From an uncultured Cellulomonas sp. (GTDB lineage: Bacteria; Actinomycetota; Actinomycetes; Actinomycetales; Cellulomonadaceae), in contig NZ_CANLTL010000004.1 in NCBI RefSeq assembly GCF_947494015.1, forward strand, positions 186,001 to 250,000: a DNA stretch of 64,000 nt, given 5' to 3'. Under the pieces are notes generated by a model. That model was not told the origin of the DNA and searched no databases. It was given only the letters and a program-made list of their open reading frames with translations. Positions 7,616 through 15,271 of the stretch are shown one piece after another. Positions within the stretch are counted from its first letter, which is position 1. Each line of letters begins with the position of its first letter. Both the position numbers and the translations under genes were made by a program.

Positions 7616-8518
7616 TCAGGCCAGGACGGCGAGCGCTCCCGCCCGGACCTCGACCTCGAGGGCCAGCGGACCCAGCGGCTCGCCATCGGCGAACGCGGGC
7701 GGTGGCGCGGGACCCGACCCGGCGTCGGCCTCGACCAGGATGCGGCGGCCGCGCAGCACCCGCACCGCGGGGTGCCGGACGTGGCGGCCGGCGTAGGCAC
7801 CGGGCAGCAGCGCCGCGATGCCGCGTCGGGTGACCGGGCCCGCGACCACGACGTCCAGCAGGCCGTCGTCCAGCGCGGCGTCGGGCGCGATGCGGATGCC
7901 CCCGCCGAACCGCGGCGCGTTGGCCACCGCGACGAGGGTGCCGGCGGACTGCCAGACCTCGCCGTCGTCGATGGTCACGCGGTACCCGTAGGGGGCGAAC
8001 CGGGCCAGCTCGGCGGCGACCGCCCGGACGTACCGGGCGCCGCCCTGCGGGTGACGCAGGGTCAGCGCTCGTGCGCTCACGGCCGCGTCGAACCCGCACG
8101 ACAGGACCCCGACGTACCACCTGGCCGTCGCTGCGCCGGGTGGTCCGGCCCGGACCGCGTCGACGCGTCGGGGGCCGCGGGCCAGGGCGTCCTCGAGGCG
8201 GCCGACGGCGCCGTCGACGTCCCCGCGCGGCAGCTCCAGGGACCGGGCCACGTCGTTGCCCGAGCCCGCCGGCACGATCCCCAGCGGGACCCCGGTGCCG
8301 GCGGTGAGCGCGAGGGCGGCGTGGACGGTCCCGTCCCCGCCGACGGCGACCACCGCGTCCAGCCCGTGCGTGCGGTCGCCCGGCGTCACGGTGTCCGCGC
8401 GGGTCAGGACCCGCACGTCGTGCCCGCGACGGCGCAGGCGGTCGACCGTCGCGGCGCCCGCGCGGGCGCCACGGCCGCCGGCGGCGGTGGGGTTGACCAG
8501 GACGCCGAGCCGGGTCAT
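7616..8518 (-). CDS. diacylglycerol kinase-type lipid kinase
   Basis: Lipid kinase of the DagK/YegS family, 300 residues, transferring phosphate from ATP to diacylglycerol or a related lipid at the inner membrane face. The N-terminus LGVLVNPTAAGGRGAR and the nucleotide-binding GGDGT (60-64) are clear. The C-terminal beta domain contains SCGFDAAVSARAL and FGGGIRIAPDAALDDGLLDV, the latter typical of this family. A longer open frame runs upstream but is an artefact. ATG 8518 was chosen because it overlaps the tatC stop by 4 nt (ATGA), implying translational coupling. The lipid substrate is not certain. Confidence 0.9.
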   Translation of the reverse strand: MTRLGVLVNPTAAGGRGARAGAATVDRLRRRGHDVRVLTRADTVTPGDRTHGLDAVVAVGGDGTVHAALALTAGTGVPLGIVPAGSGNDVARSLELPRGDVDGAVGRLEDALARGPRRVDAVRAGPPGAATARWYVGVLSCGFDAAVSARALTLRHPQGGARYVRAVAAELARFAPYGYRVTIDDGEVWQSAGTLVAVANAPRFGGGIRIAPDAALDDGLLDVVVAGPVTRRGIAALLPGAYAGRHVRHPAVRVLRGRRILVEADAGSGPAPPPAFADGEPLGPLALEVEVRAGALAVLA

Positions 8519-9321
8519 CCCCCCTGCTCGGCGAGGAACGCGGCCTCCTCGGCCGCGAGCCGGCGGGCGCGCCGGCGGTCCAGCACGAGGCCGATGCCGA
8601 CCGCGACGAAGTACAGCAGCATGATCGGCACGGCCAGGACCAGCATGGACAGCACGTCGCCCGTGGGGGTGGCGACGGCGCCGAAGACGAACGACAGCAT
8701 GACCGCGACCCGCCAGCCCTGCAGCCAGGTGCGTCCCTCGACCGCGCCGACCATGGTGAGCGCCACCATGACCACCGGCAGCAGGAAGCCCGCGCCGAAC
8801 GCGAGCACCATCCGCATGACGAAGCTGAGGTACTCCTGGGCGTTGATCAGGTTGAGCGCGTCGGCCGGGGTGAACCCGGTGAGGACGCCGACCGCCTTGG
8901 GCAGCAGCCACCACGCCAGGAACGCCCCGGTCAGGAACAGGGGGACCGCCGCCGAGATGAAGCCGACCGTGACCAGCCGTTCACGGTGGGTCAGCCCCGG
9001 GGTCACGAACGCCCACAGCTGGTAGACCCACCAGGGGCTCGAGATCAGGACGCCGACGAACAGCGACACCTTGATCTTCATGTCCAGCGGCGCCATCACC
9101 CCGCCGAAGTTGAGCTGGGTGCCCTGCTCAGCGCCCTGCAGCTGCACGACGGGTGCCTGCAGGATCTCGAACACCACCGGGTAGAGCACCCAGCCGAGCA
9201 CGGCGCCGATCACCAGCCCGAGCGCCGCGCGGCCGACCCGCTTGCGCAGCTCGACGAGGTGCTCGCGCAGTGGCATCCGACCGTCGCCGGTGGTCCGGCG
9301 ACGGGTGCTGCGTGAGCTCAC
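8515..9321 (-). CDS. tatC: Sec-independent translocase subunit TatC
   Basis: Integral membrane receptor of the twin-arginine pathway, which recognises RR signal peptides and exports folded proteins with TatA. 268 residues, six membrane segments expected and visible as hydrophobic blocks. The N-terminal cytosolic MPLREHLVELRKRV carries the conserved EHL-ELRKR signal-peptide site. The tail is short, charged and rich in Arg and Ala. It lies 6 bp after tatA and overlaps the lipid kinase by 4 nt. No tatB is seen here; in many actinobacteria it lies elsewhere. Confidence 0.97.
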   Translation of the reverse strand: MSSRSTRRRTTGDGRMPLREHLVELRKRVGRAALGLVIGAVLGWVLYPVVFEILQAPVVQLQGAEQGTQLNFGGVMAPLDMKIKVSLFVGVLISSPWWVYQLWAFVTPGLTHRERLVTVGFISAAVPLFLTGAFLAWWLLPKAVGVLTGFTPADALNLINAQEYLSFVMRMVLAFGAGFLLPVVMVALTMVGAVEGRTWLQGWRVAVMLSFVFGAVATPTGDVLSMLVLAVPIMLLYFVAVGIGLVLDRRRARRLAAEEAAFLAEQGG

Positions 9322-9327
9322 CGGGAC

Positions 9328-9618
9328 TCAGACCTGCTTGCGGTCGGACGCGTCGGTCGGGAGCACGCTGACGGCGGGGTCGCCGTGCGGTGGCGTGGTG
9401 CCCGCGTGCTGGCTGTCCGGCAGCGCTGCCGGCGTGGCCGTGGCGCCCCCCGACGTCGCGGGACGGTCGTCGTCGCGCAGGTCCTTGACCTCGGTCTTGA
9501 AGATCTTCAGCGAACGCCCGACGCTGCGGGCGAGGTCCGGCAGCCGCTTCGCCCCGAACAGCAGCAGGATGACGAGCACGATGAGAAGGATCTCCATCGG
9601 CTTGAGGTTCATCGGCAT
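9328..9618 (-). CDS. tatA: twin-arginine translocase subunit TatA
   Basis: Pore-forming subunit of the Tat translocase, 96 residues. A single N-terminal membrane helix (PMEILLIVLVILLLFG) is followed by the hinge FGAKRLPDLARSVGRSLKIFKTEV, the hallmark amphipathic helix, then an acidic, disordered tail. ATG 9618 has GAAGGAG about 7 nt upstream; ATG 9612 (residue 3) is less likely. A TAGCAT box about 34 nt upstream may be its -10 element. It forms a tatA-tatC-lipid kinase unit. Confidence 0.97.
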   Translation of the reverse strand: MPMNLKPMEILLIVLVILLLFGAKRLPDLARSVGRSLKIFKTEVKDLRDDDRPATSGGATATPAALPDSQHAGTTPPHGDPAVSVLPTDASDRKQV

Positions 9619-9651
9619 GATGCTCCTTCGCTGGACGAGCAGATGGCCACC

Positions 9652-9657
9652 ATGCTA
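9652..9657 (-). promoter_or_regulatory. candidate -10 box (TAGCAT) of tatA
   Basis: TAGCAT on the minus strand. Transcription starting near 9645 would leave a 27-nt leader holding the GAAGGAG ribosome binding site. Confidence 0.4.
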
Positions 9658-9686
9658 GCTGCGCCGCGGCCCGGCGGACTCACGGA

Positions 9687-10016
9687 TCAGCGACTGAGCC
9701 GCTGCCAGCGGGTGAACGTCCGGGTGTGCCGCCGCCGGCGCTCGGCGCGCCGTGCGTCCCGCGCCGCGCGGAGCCGCACGAGGTGCTCTCGGTGGCGCTG
9801 CGGGTCGGTGAGCACGTCGTGCCCGGACCTCCCCGCTGCGGCGGCCGCGGCGGCCGTGAGCTCGTCCGCGCGGTCGGCCATCTGCCCGACGACGTCGGCC
9901 GCCCGCTCGAGCTCGGCCATCAGGGCGCGGCCCTTGCGCCACAGGTCACGGCCCAGCCAGACGGCGCTCGCGAGCGTCGCGACGACGAGGACCGACCAGA
10001 CCGTGAACCAGAGCAC
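9687..10016 (-). CDS. small membrane-anchored protein, function unknown
   Basis: 109 residues. One N-terminal membrane helix (VLWFTVWSVLVVATLASAVWLG) is followed by a charged, partly Ala-rich helix likely to form a coiled coil and a very basic tail (RRAERRRRHTRTFTRWQRLSR). I do not recognise a family. GTG at 10016 was preferred to GTG at 10022 because TAGCCT ends exactly 6 nt before it, the leaderless spacing. That box lies within the last bases of pafC and the intergenic gap, so the gene can be expressed apart from pafBC. It sits between pafC and tatA. Confidence 0.7.
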   Translation of the reverse strand: MLWFTVWSVLVVATLASAVWLGRDLWRKGRALMAELERAADVVGQMADRADELTAAAAAAAGRSGHDVLTDPQRHREHLVRLRAARDARRAERRRRHTRTFTRWQRLSR

Positions 10017-10022
10017 CGGCAC

Positions 10023-10028
10023 AGGCTA
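10023..10028 (-). promoter_or_regulatory. -10 box (TAGCCT) for a leaderless mRNA
   Basis: TAGCCT overlaps the pafC stop codon (10028-10026) and lies 6 nt before GTG 10016. Confidence 0.45.
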
Positions 10029-11033
10029 GCCGGGTGCGACGGCGCCGCCCTCCCCGGCCGGGCCGTCCTCCCCCGCCAGGTCGCCGTAGGCGGCGATCGC
10101 CGCCCGGGCCGCGGCGGCGACGTCGGCCGCCACGCGCGGCGGGTGCACGTCGCGCACGTGCGCACCGACCTGGAGCAGCAGGTGGCGCAGCCAGGCCGGC
10201 TCGGCCACGCGCAGGGACACCCGGAAGCCGCCGTCGGGCAGGTCCTCGACGCTCTCGACGGGGACCTGCTCGGCGATCCAGCGCACCGGGCTGGCCAGGT
10301 CAAGGGTCACCAGCTCGTCGTCCGGGGACGGGGTGAACGTCTCGGTGTGCCCGGCCACCGGGTGCGCGGTCGCGGGCACGTCGAGGACCTCGGCGGCCAG
10401 GATGCGGTCGACGCGGAACAGCCGCTCGTCGGCGGCACGGTGGCACCAGGCGAGCAGGTAGGAGTGGTCCTCCTCGGTGAGCAGCCGGATCGGGTCGACC
10501 TCGCGCTCGCTGGTCACGTCCGCCGCGGTGACGTAGCGGATCCGCAGCCGGCGTGCGCCGGCCAGCGCCTCGCCGAGGGCGGCGACGACGTCCGGCGCCC
10601 CGTCGACGGCGAGCCGGACGTCGACCGCGGCGGCCGCCTCGCCGGTCGCCGCCGTGAGCTTGTCCAGCGCCGAGCTCAGCACCGCCGCGCGCGCGCGGTC
10701 CAGGCCGGGCGCCACGGCGGCGCGCATCGCCCGCAGCGCCGCGATCAGGGCGACGGCCTCGCGGGTGCCCAGCCGCAGCGGCCTGGTCATGCCGCGCGAC
10801 TCGACCAGCCGCACCACGCCCTGGTCGAGGGACGCCGCGTCGAAGTCGATGAGGTCGTGCGGCCAGTACCCGGGGGTGCCGGTGACCCACAGGGTGTCGA
10901 TGTCCTGGACCACCTGGCGGGTGCTGACGCCGAAGTGCTCGGCCACCTGCTCGACCGGCACCCCGGCGTGCCGGTCCAGGTACGTCACCATGCCGAGCAG
11001 CCGCAGCAGCCGGTCGGTCGCGCGCTCAGCCAC
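10026..11033 (-). CDS. pafC: WYL-domain transcription regulator PafC
   Basis: Second half of the PafBC pair. In mycobacteria PafB and PafC form a heterodimer that activates most of the RecA-independent DNA-damage response, with the WYL domain as ligand sensor. This 335-residue protein has an N-terminal winged helix (RLLRLLGMVTYLDRHAGVPVEQVAEHFGVSTRQVVQDIDTLW). A WYL core (RRLRIRYVTA, then SYLLAWCHRAADERLFRVDRI) and a WCX C-terminal region follow. GTG at 11033 was chosen: it overlaps the pafB stop by 8 nt and has GGGAG 9 nt upstream. The longer frame to 11369 is an overlap artefact. Confidence 0.92.
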   Translation of the reverse strand: MAERATDRLLRLLGMVTYLDRHAGVPVEQVAEHFGVSTRQVVQDIDTLWVTGTPGYWPHDLIDFDAASLDQGVVRLVESRGMTRPLRLGTREAVALIAALRAMRAAVAPGLDRARAAVLSSALDKLTAATGEAAAAVDVRLAVDGAPDVVAALGEALAGARRLRIRYVTAADVTSEREVDPIRLLTEEDHSYLLAWCHRAADERLFRVDRILAAEVLDVPATAHPVAGHTETFTPSPDDELVTLDLASPVRWIAEQVPVESVEDLPDGGFRVSLRVAEPAWLRHLLLQVGAHVRDVHPPRVAADVAAAARAAIAAYGDLAGEDGPAGEGGAVAPG

Positions 11034-12150
11034 GACCGGCTCCCGTCGAGGTCCCGGCCGCGAGCGCCTCGGTACCGCCCGCCGGCGTCGCGACGGCGGG
11101 CCGGGGACCGTCCAGCGTGGCGGCGGCCCGCAGCCGGCGCAGGACGGCGTCCCGCAGGTCGGCCGGTGCGAGCACGACGACGGCGTCGGCGTACCCGGCG
11201 ATCTCGTCGGCGAGCTCCGAGCGGTGCGTGAACGGGACCCGCACCACGTCGCGGTCGGCCGCGACCGCGGCGAGCCGGGGGTCGCTGGCGTCCGGCTCCT
11301 CGGTGCCCCACGGGTCCGTGCCCCACGGGTCCGTGCCCGACGGCTCCGTGCCGGCGACCGCGCGGGCACGCAGCGCGCTGGCCCGCTCGGGCCGCAGCGC
11401 GAGCACCGCGACCCGGGTGCTCTCGGTGCCGCGGTCGCTCAGCACCGCCGCGGCGTCGACGTCGGCCGGGATGAGGTACGCGCCCGGCTCGCCCACGGTG
11501 CGCACGCGACCCTGGACGCGGCTGAGCCGGAAGGACCGCGGCGCGTCGCGGTCGGTGTCCCGCCCGACCACGTACCAGCCGCCGCCACGGGCGAGCAGCC
11601 GCCACGGCTCCAGGGTGCGCTCGCGGACCTCGCCGGTGTTCGCGGCCCGGTAGGTGAACGTGACGGCCTGCCGGGCCTGCACGGCGTCGAGCAGCGGCCC
11701 GAACGCGTCGCCCGCGGGACGCACCCGCGGCGCGAGCCCCGCGACCAGGTCGGTGCCGGCCGGCTCCGAGCCGACCGCGCGGAGCTTGGTGAGCGCGCGT
11801 GCGGCATCGGTGCGCAGCGCCTTGTCCTGCCAGAACTGCACGGCCAGGGACAGCACGCCGAGCTCCCCGGCGGTGAGGTCGACCGGCCGCAGCGCGTAGG
11901 CCTCCTGGTCGATCCGGTAGCCGATGTCGTCGCTGTGCCCGCCGCCGGCCACGGTCAGCACCGGGATGCCCAGCTCGCGCAGCGAGTCCTTGTCGCGCTC
12001 GAACATCCGCTCGAAGGCGTCGTCGGAGGTGGCGTCGGCGTACCCCGCGACGCTGGACCGGATCTGCTCCTTGGTCATCCGGCCGGCGGTGTTGACCAGG
12101 GCGATGACGAGGTTGAGCAGCCGCTCGGCGGGGTGGATCTGTTCGGGCAT
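11026..12150 (-). CDS. pafB: WYL-domain transcription regulator PafB
   Basis: First half of the PafBC DNA-damage regulator, 374 residues. The N-terminal helix-turn-helix is AERLLNLVIALVNTAGRMTKEQIRSSVAGY. The WYL sensor (AVTFTYRAANTGEVRERTLEPWRLLARGGGWYVVGRDTDRD) and the WCX region follow. Odd: an imperfect pentapeptide repeat (SGTDPWGTDPWGTEE) lies in the C-terminal half. ATG 12150 was chosen because TAGCGT ends 7 nt before it; a longer frame to 12204 would run through that promoter. In mycobacteria these genes accompany the proteasome accessory operon, but no proteasome gene is seen here. Confidence 0.92.
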   Translation of the reverse strand: MPEQIHPAERLLNLVIALVNTAGRMTKEQIRSSVAGYADATSDDAFERMFERDKDSLRELGIPVLTVAGGGHSDDIGYRIDQEAYALRPVDLTAGELGVLSLAVQFWQDKALRTDAARALTKLRAVGSEPAGTDLVAGLAPRVRPAGDAFGPLLDAVQARQAVTFTYRAANTGEVRERTLEPWRLLARGGGWYVVGRDTDRDAPRSFRLSRVQGRVRTVGEPGAYLIPADVDAAAVLSDRGTESTRVAVLALRPERASALRARAVAGTEPSGTDPWGTDPWGTEEPDASDPRLAAVAADRDVVRVPFTHRSELADEIAGYADAVVVLAPADLRDAVLRRLRAAATLDGPRPAVATPAGGTEALAAGTSTGAGRG

Positions 12151-12157
12151 CGGCCCC

Positions 12158-12189
12158 ACGCTAGCCGTCCTGCCGACCGCCGGTAGCGT
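12158..12189. promoter_or_regulatory. overlapping divergent leaderless promoters
   Basis: TAGCGT on the minus strand (12163-12158) is 7 nt before ATG of pafB. TAGCGT on the plus strand (12184-12189) is 7 nt before GTG of the DUF3866 gene. The two identical -10 boxes are only 20 bp apart, so each promoter's -35 region overlaps the other's -10 box. Confidence 0.6.
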
Positions 12190-12196
12190 GGACCGG

Positions 12197-13369
12197 GTGA
12201 TCACGTGGCGGGCAGGGGTCGTGGTGTCGCTGGGCGCCCGGTGGGCGGGCGCGACCGAGCTGCGGGTCCGGCTGGAGGACGACGACCAGCGGCCCGAGGT
12301 CCGGGCGCTGGCCTACCCGGCTCTCGTCGGCGAGCCGGCGGTCGGCGACCGGCTGCTGCTCAACGTGTCGGCGCTGGCGCGTGGCCTGGGCACCGGCGGG
12401 TACGCGCTCGTCGTCGGGCCCGCCGGGGCGCTGCCCGCGGACCCGCCCGCGGGGCCGGGACACCTGGTCAAGGCGCGGTACACACCGCTGCAGGCCCTCG
12501 TCCTGGGTGTCGACGAGCAGGAGTCGGAGCACCACGAGAGGCTGCGCGACGCCGACGACCTCGACGGGCTGCCGGTCGTCGTCGCCGACCTGCACTCGGC
12601 CGTCCCCGCGATCGTGGCCGGGGCACGGCACGCCGCCGCGCTCGCGGGCCGTCCCGCGCCCCGGGTCGCCTACGTCATGACCGACGGCGGCGCCCTGCCG
12701 GCCTGGTTCTCCCGCACGGTCGCCAGCCTGCGTGACGCCGGCTGGATCGAGGCCTGCGTGACCGCGGGCCAGGCGTTCGGCGGTGACCTGGAGGCGGTCA
12801 CCGTGCACACCGCGCTGCTCGCGGCCCGGCTCGTGGTCGGAGCCGACCTCGTCGTCCTCGCGCAGGGACCGGGCAACCTCGGGACCGGCACCCGGTGGGG
12901 GTTCTCCGGTGTCGCTGCCGGCGAGGCGGTCAACGCGGCCGGCACGCTGGGCGGCCGCCCGGTCGCCTCCCTGCGCGTCTCGGGGGCGGACCCGCGTCCT
13001 CGGCACCTGGGGGTCTCGCACCACTCCATGACGGCGTTCGGGCGGGTGGCGCTGGTGCCCGCGGACGTGGTGGTCCCGGTGTTCCAGCCCGGCCCGACCG
13101 CCGGCGTGCCCGACGAGGACGGCCGCCCGCCGCTGGAGGACGGCTCACTGACGGCGATCGGCACCCGCGTGCACGGGCAGGCGCTCGCGCTGGTGACGCC
13201 GACCGGCCGGCACCGCCTGATCGAGGTCGCCGCCGGCGCCGACCTGCTCGCCGCGCTCGCCGCGTCCCCGGTGCGGCTGTCGACGATGGGCCGCGGCCTG
13301 GCCGAGGACCCGGCCGCGTTCCTGGCGGCCGCGGTCGCCGGGGTGCACGCGGTCGACCTGCTGGCCTGA
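12197..13369 (+). CDS. DUF3866 family protein
   Basis: 390-residue cytosolic protein of the DUF3866 family, of unknown function. Opening WRAGVVVSLGARWAGATELRV and the glycine-rich segments LAQGPGNLGTGTRWGFSG and SHHSMTAFGRVALVP are typical of the family. There is no signal peptide or membrane segment. GTG 12197 was chosen from the leaderless-type TAGCGT box 7 nt upstream. The gene is head-to-head with pafB over 46 bp, which hints at shared control with the DNA-damage regulator (inference only). It ends at a palindrome that also contains the stop of the opposing gene. Confidence 0.8.
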   Translation: MITWRAGVVVSLGARWAGATELRVRLEDDDQRPEVRALAYPALVGEPAVGDRLLLNVSALARGLGTGGYALVVGPAGALPADPPAGPGHLVKARYTPLQALVLGVDEQESEHHERLRDADDLDGLPVVVADLHSAVPAIVAGARHAAALAGRPAPRVAYVMTDGGALPAWFSRTVASLRDAGWIEACVTAGQAFGGDLEAVTVHTALLAARLVVGADLVVLAQGPGNLGTGTRWGFSGVAAGEAVNAAGTLGGRPVASLRVSGADPRPRHLGVSHHSMTAFGRVALVPADVVVPVFQPGPTAGVPDEDGRPPLEDGSLTAIGTRVHGQALALVTPTGRHRLIEVAAGADLLAALAASPVRLSTMGRGLAEDPAAFLAAAVAGVHAVDLLA

Positions 13370-13380
13370 CCCGCGGGTCA
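13367..13380. terminator. palindrome spanning two convergent stop codons
   Basis: TGACCCGCGGGTCA, a perfect 14-bp palindrome whose ends are the stop codons of the two convergent genes. It may act as a weak bidirectional end signal, or it may be chance. Confidence 0.35.
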
Positions 13381-13863
13381 GTCGTCCTGCGCCGTCCGGG
13401 TGTGGATGGCCACCAGGGCGGCCAGCCGGCCCGCCTCGGCCTCGGCGAAGGCGCCGTCGGCCTGCTGGACCGCCATCACGGCGAGGACGTCGCCGTCGGA
13501 CAGGTCGAGCTGCACCCACGGGCGCCCGCCGCCGAACCGGACCGAGACGACCTGCGCCCACTCCAGCCGGCGCGTGATCACCAGGTTGCGCACGACGACG
13601 CCGCGCTCGTCGACGTCGGCGCGCACGCTCGCCTGACGCCAGCAGAACCAGGCGATCGCCAGCCCGAGCGCCAGCAGCCCGATCGAGCTGGCCAGGCCGA
13701 ACCAGTCCGGCAGGGTGAGCACGAGCGCGACGGTGCCCACCACGACCAGCGCGGCCAGCGTCGCGCTGACCACACGCGCCATCCGCGGCCGGAACGGCGC
13801 GTACAGCCGCGCCCGGTCGGGGCGGGGGCGCTCCGGGGTGCCGTCGGGGGTGGTCATCGACAT
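13378..13863 (-). CDS. PH-like domain membrane protein
   Basis: 161 residues. A Pro/Arg-rich cytosolic start is followed by two membrane helices (about residues 29-50 and 53-72). A C-terminal domain resembling bacterial PH-like domains follows (ADVDERGVVVRNLVITRRLEWAQVVSVRF then WVQLDLSDGDVLAVMAVQ). The function is unknown; such proteins are common next to his genes in this order of bacteria. It lies 21 bp after hisG and is probably cotranscribed with it. ATG at 13863 or 13857 are both possible. Confidence 0.75.
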   Translation of the reverse strand: MSMTTPDGTPERPRPDRARLYAPFRPRMARVVSATLAALVVVGTVALVLTLPDWFGLASSIGLLALGLAIAWFCWRQASVRADVDERGVVVRNLVITRRLEWAQVVSVRFGGGRPWVQLDLSDGDVLAVMAVQQADGAFAEAEAGRLAALVAIHTRTAQDD

Positions 13864-13884
13864 CTCGCTCGGGGCGGCGGTGGG

Positions 13885-14733
13885 TCAGATCCGGCAGGCG
13901 TGGATCGAGGTGACCAGGATCGCGCGCGCGCCGACGTCGTACAGGTCGTCCATCACACGGTTGGTCTCGTCGCGGCGCACCATCGCACGGACCGCGGACC
14001 AGTCCCGGTTGTGCAGCGGGGACACGGTCGGGGACTCCAGCCCGGGCGTGATCGCGACCGCCTGGTCGACCAGGTGCGTGGGGACGTCGTAGTCCATCAG
14101 CACGTACTGGCGCGCGGTCAGCACGCCCTGCAGCCGGCGGGTCAGCACGTCGAGCCCCGCGGGCTCCTCGGCGCCGCCGCGACGGACGAGCACCGCCTCC
14201 GAGCGCAGGATCGGGTCCCCGAAGATCTCCAAGCCGGCCGCTCGCAGGGTCGTGCCGGTCTCGACGACGTCGGCGATCACGTCGGCGACGCCGAGCCGGA
14301 TGGCGGTCTCCACGGCGCCGTCCAGCCGCACCACCCCGGCCGGCTCCACCCCGCGCGAGCGCAGGTGGTCCGCGACCAGCACCGGGTACGACGTCGCGAC
14401 CCGGCGGCCGGCGACCTGGTGCACGTCGGTCAGCTGCCCGGCGGGCGCCGCGAACCGGAACGTCGACCGGGCGAAGCCGAGCTGGAGGTGCTCGGTCGCG
14501 GTGGACGCCGAGTCGAGCAGCAGGTCCCGCCCCGTGACGCCGACGTCGACCGTGCCCTCCCCCACGTACACCGCGATGTCCCGCGGGCGCAGGAAGAAGA
14601 ACTCGACGCCGTTGTCCGGGTCGGGCAGCACGAGCTCGCGCGCGTCGCGGCGCTGGCGGTAGCCCGCCTCCCGGAGCATCTCGGCGGCGGGCTCGGACAG
14701 GGAGCCCTTGTTCGGGACAGCGATCCTCAGCAC
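13885..14733 (-). CDS. hisG: ATP phosphoribosyltransferase HisG, long form
   Basis: First enzyme of histidine synthesis, joining ATP and PRPP to phosphoribosyl-ATP. At 282 residues it is the long form with a C-terminal regulatory ACT-like domain for histidine feedback. MLRIAVPNKGSLSEPAAEML is the standard start; GVTGRDLLLDS and the PRPP loop DVVETGTTLRAAGLEI follow. GTG 14733 was chosen because GAGG lies 5 nt upstream and the protein then begins exactly as homologues do. ATG 14760, in frame and nine codons earlier, is an alternative and overlaps a mini-ORF. It follows hisE in an E-G pair. Confidence 0.95.
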   Translation of the reverse strand: MLRIAVPNKGSLSEPAAEMLREAGYRQRRDARELVLPDPDNGVEFFFLRPRDIAVYVGEGTVDVGVTGRDLLLDSASTATEHLQLGFARSTFRFAAPAGQLTDVHQVAGRRVATSYPVLVADHLRSRGVEPAGVVRLDGAVETAIRLGVADVIADVVETGTTLRAAGLEIFGDPILRSEAVLVRRGGAEEPAGLDVLTRRLQGVLTARQYVLMDYDVPTHLVDQAVAITPGLESPTVSPLHNRDWSAVRAMVRRDETNRVMDDLYDVGARAILVTSIHACRI

Positions 14734-14741
14734 GGGGTCCT

Positions 14742-14781
14742 CGTGGTCGTGGGTGGTCATGCGTGGTCGTGGTTGGTCATG
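14742..14781. repeat. 20-bp tandem duplication upstream of hisG
   Basis: Copies 14742-14761 and 14762-14781 match at 19 of 20 positions. On the minus strand each copy supplies an ATGACC, so the possible start region of hisG is duplicated. Confidence 0.9.
14757..14780 (-). CDS. possible seven-residue upstream ORF (MTNHDHA)
   Basis: ATG 14780 opens a frame of seven codons ending in TGA at 14759-14757. That stop overlaps the ATG at 14760, which is in frame with hisG. Two of the seven residues are histidine. It has no clear ribosome binding site and probably arose from the 20-bp duplication. A true his attenuator would place its hairpin after the peptide; here the hairpin comes before it. Confidence 0.2.
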   Translation of the reverse strand: MTNHDHA

Positions 14782-14817
14782 CGTGGCCGGGCGTGGTCTC
14801 GCGGGTCGTGCGTCGCG

Positions 14818-14845
14818 ACGTGGCCGGTCCGGTGGCCGGCCACGT
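14818..14845 (-). terminator. hairpin between hisE and hisG
   Basis: A perfect 10-bp stem (ACGTGGCCGG, 14818-14827 with 14836-14845) and an 8-nt loop, with no U-tract. It lies 49 nt after the hisE stop and could lower read-through into hisG or stabilise the mRNA. Confidence 0.4.
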
Positions 14846-14894
14846 GCCCGTGCGGCCGGGCACCGGGTCGGTCGTCGTCCGGACGCCGGACGCC

Positions 14895-15158
14895 TCACAG
14901 GTGACGGTAGACGTCCTGGAGCGTCAGGCCGCGGGCGAGCATGAGCACCTGCAGGTGGTAGAGCAGCTGGGAGATCTCCTCCGCGGTCCGGTCGGTGCCC
15001 TCGTGCTCGGCGGCCATCCAGACCTCGGCGGCCTCCTCGACGATCTTCTTGCCGATGGCGTGCACCCCGGCGTCCAGCTCGGCCACCGTCCCCGAGCCGG
15101 CGGGACGGGTGGCGGCCTTGTCGGCGAGCTCGGCGAACAGCGAGTCGAACGTCTTCAC
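14895..15158 (-). CDS. hisE: phosphoribosyl-ATP pyrophosphatase HisE
   Basis: Second step of histidine synthesis, hydrolysing phosphoribosyl-ATP to phosphoribosyl-AMP. The 87-residue all-alpha protein of the MazG-like fold carries the metal site [13 protein letters not shown] and [14 protein letters not shown] 15158 gives the usual start [17 protein letters not shown] ends 7 nt before this GTG, so the mRNA is probably leaderless. The separate HisE (not fused to HisI) is the actinobacterial arrangement. Confidence 0.95.
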   Translation of the reverse strand: MKTFDSLFAELADKAATRPAGSGTVAELDAGVHAIGKKIVEEAAEVWMAAEHEGTDRTAEEISQLLYHLQVLMLARGLTLQDVYRHL

Positions 15159-15165
15159 GTTCCCG

Positions 15166-15171
15166 AGCCTA
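15166..15171 (-). promoter_or_regulatory. -10 box (TAGGCT) for leaderless hisE mRNA
   Basis: TAGGCT, 7 nt, then GTG 15158. This separates the his genes from the rib operon. Confidence 0.55.
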
Positions 15172-15271
15172 GACGTCGCGTCCGCACTCCCCCGCACCGG
15201 GCCCGGCACCACGCGCCGCACCACACCCGGCAGGAGGGACGCGGTACGCCCGTCGGCGTCCACGGAGCTGG

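Noticed and set aside
5695..7833. 712-residue open frame antisense to helY
   Set aside because: It mirrors helY in an antisense frame; composition is skewed to Gly, Asp, Val, Arg and no domain is recognisable.
14757..14845. Histidine attenuator upstream of hisG
   Set aside because: The hairpin precedes the mini-ORF, the His codons are not consecutive and there is no U-tract.
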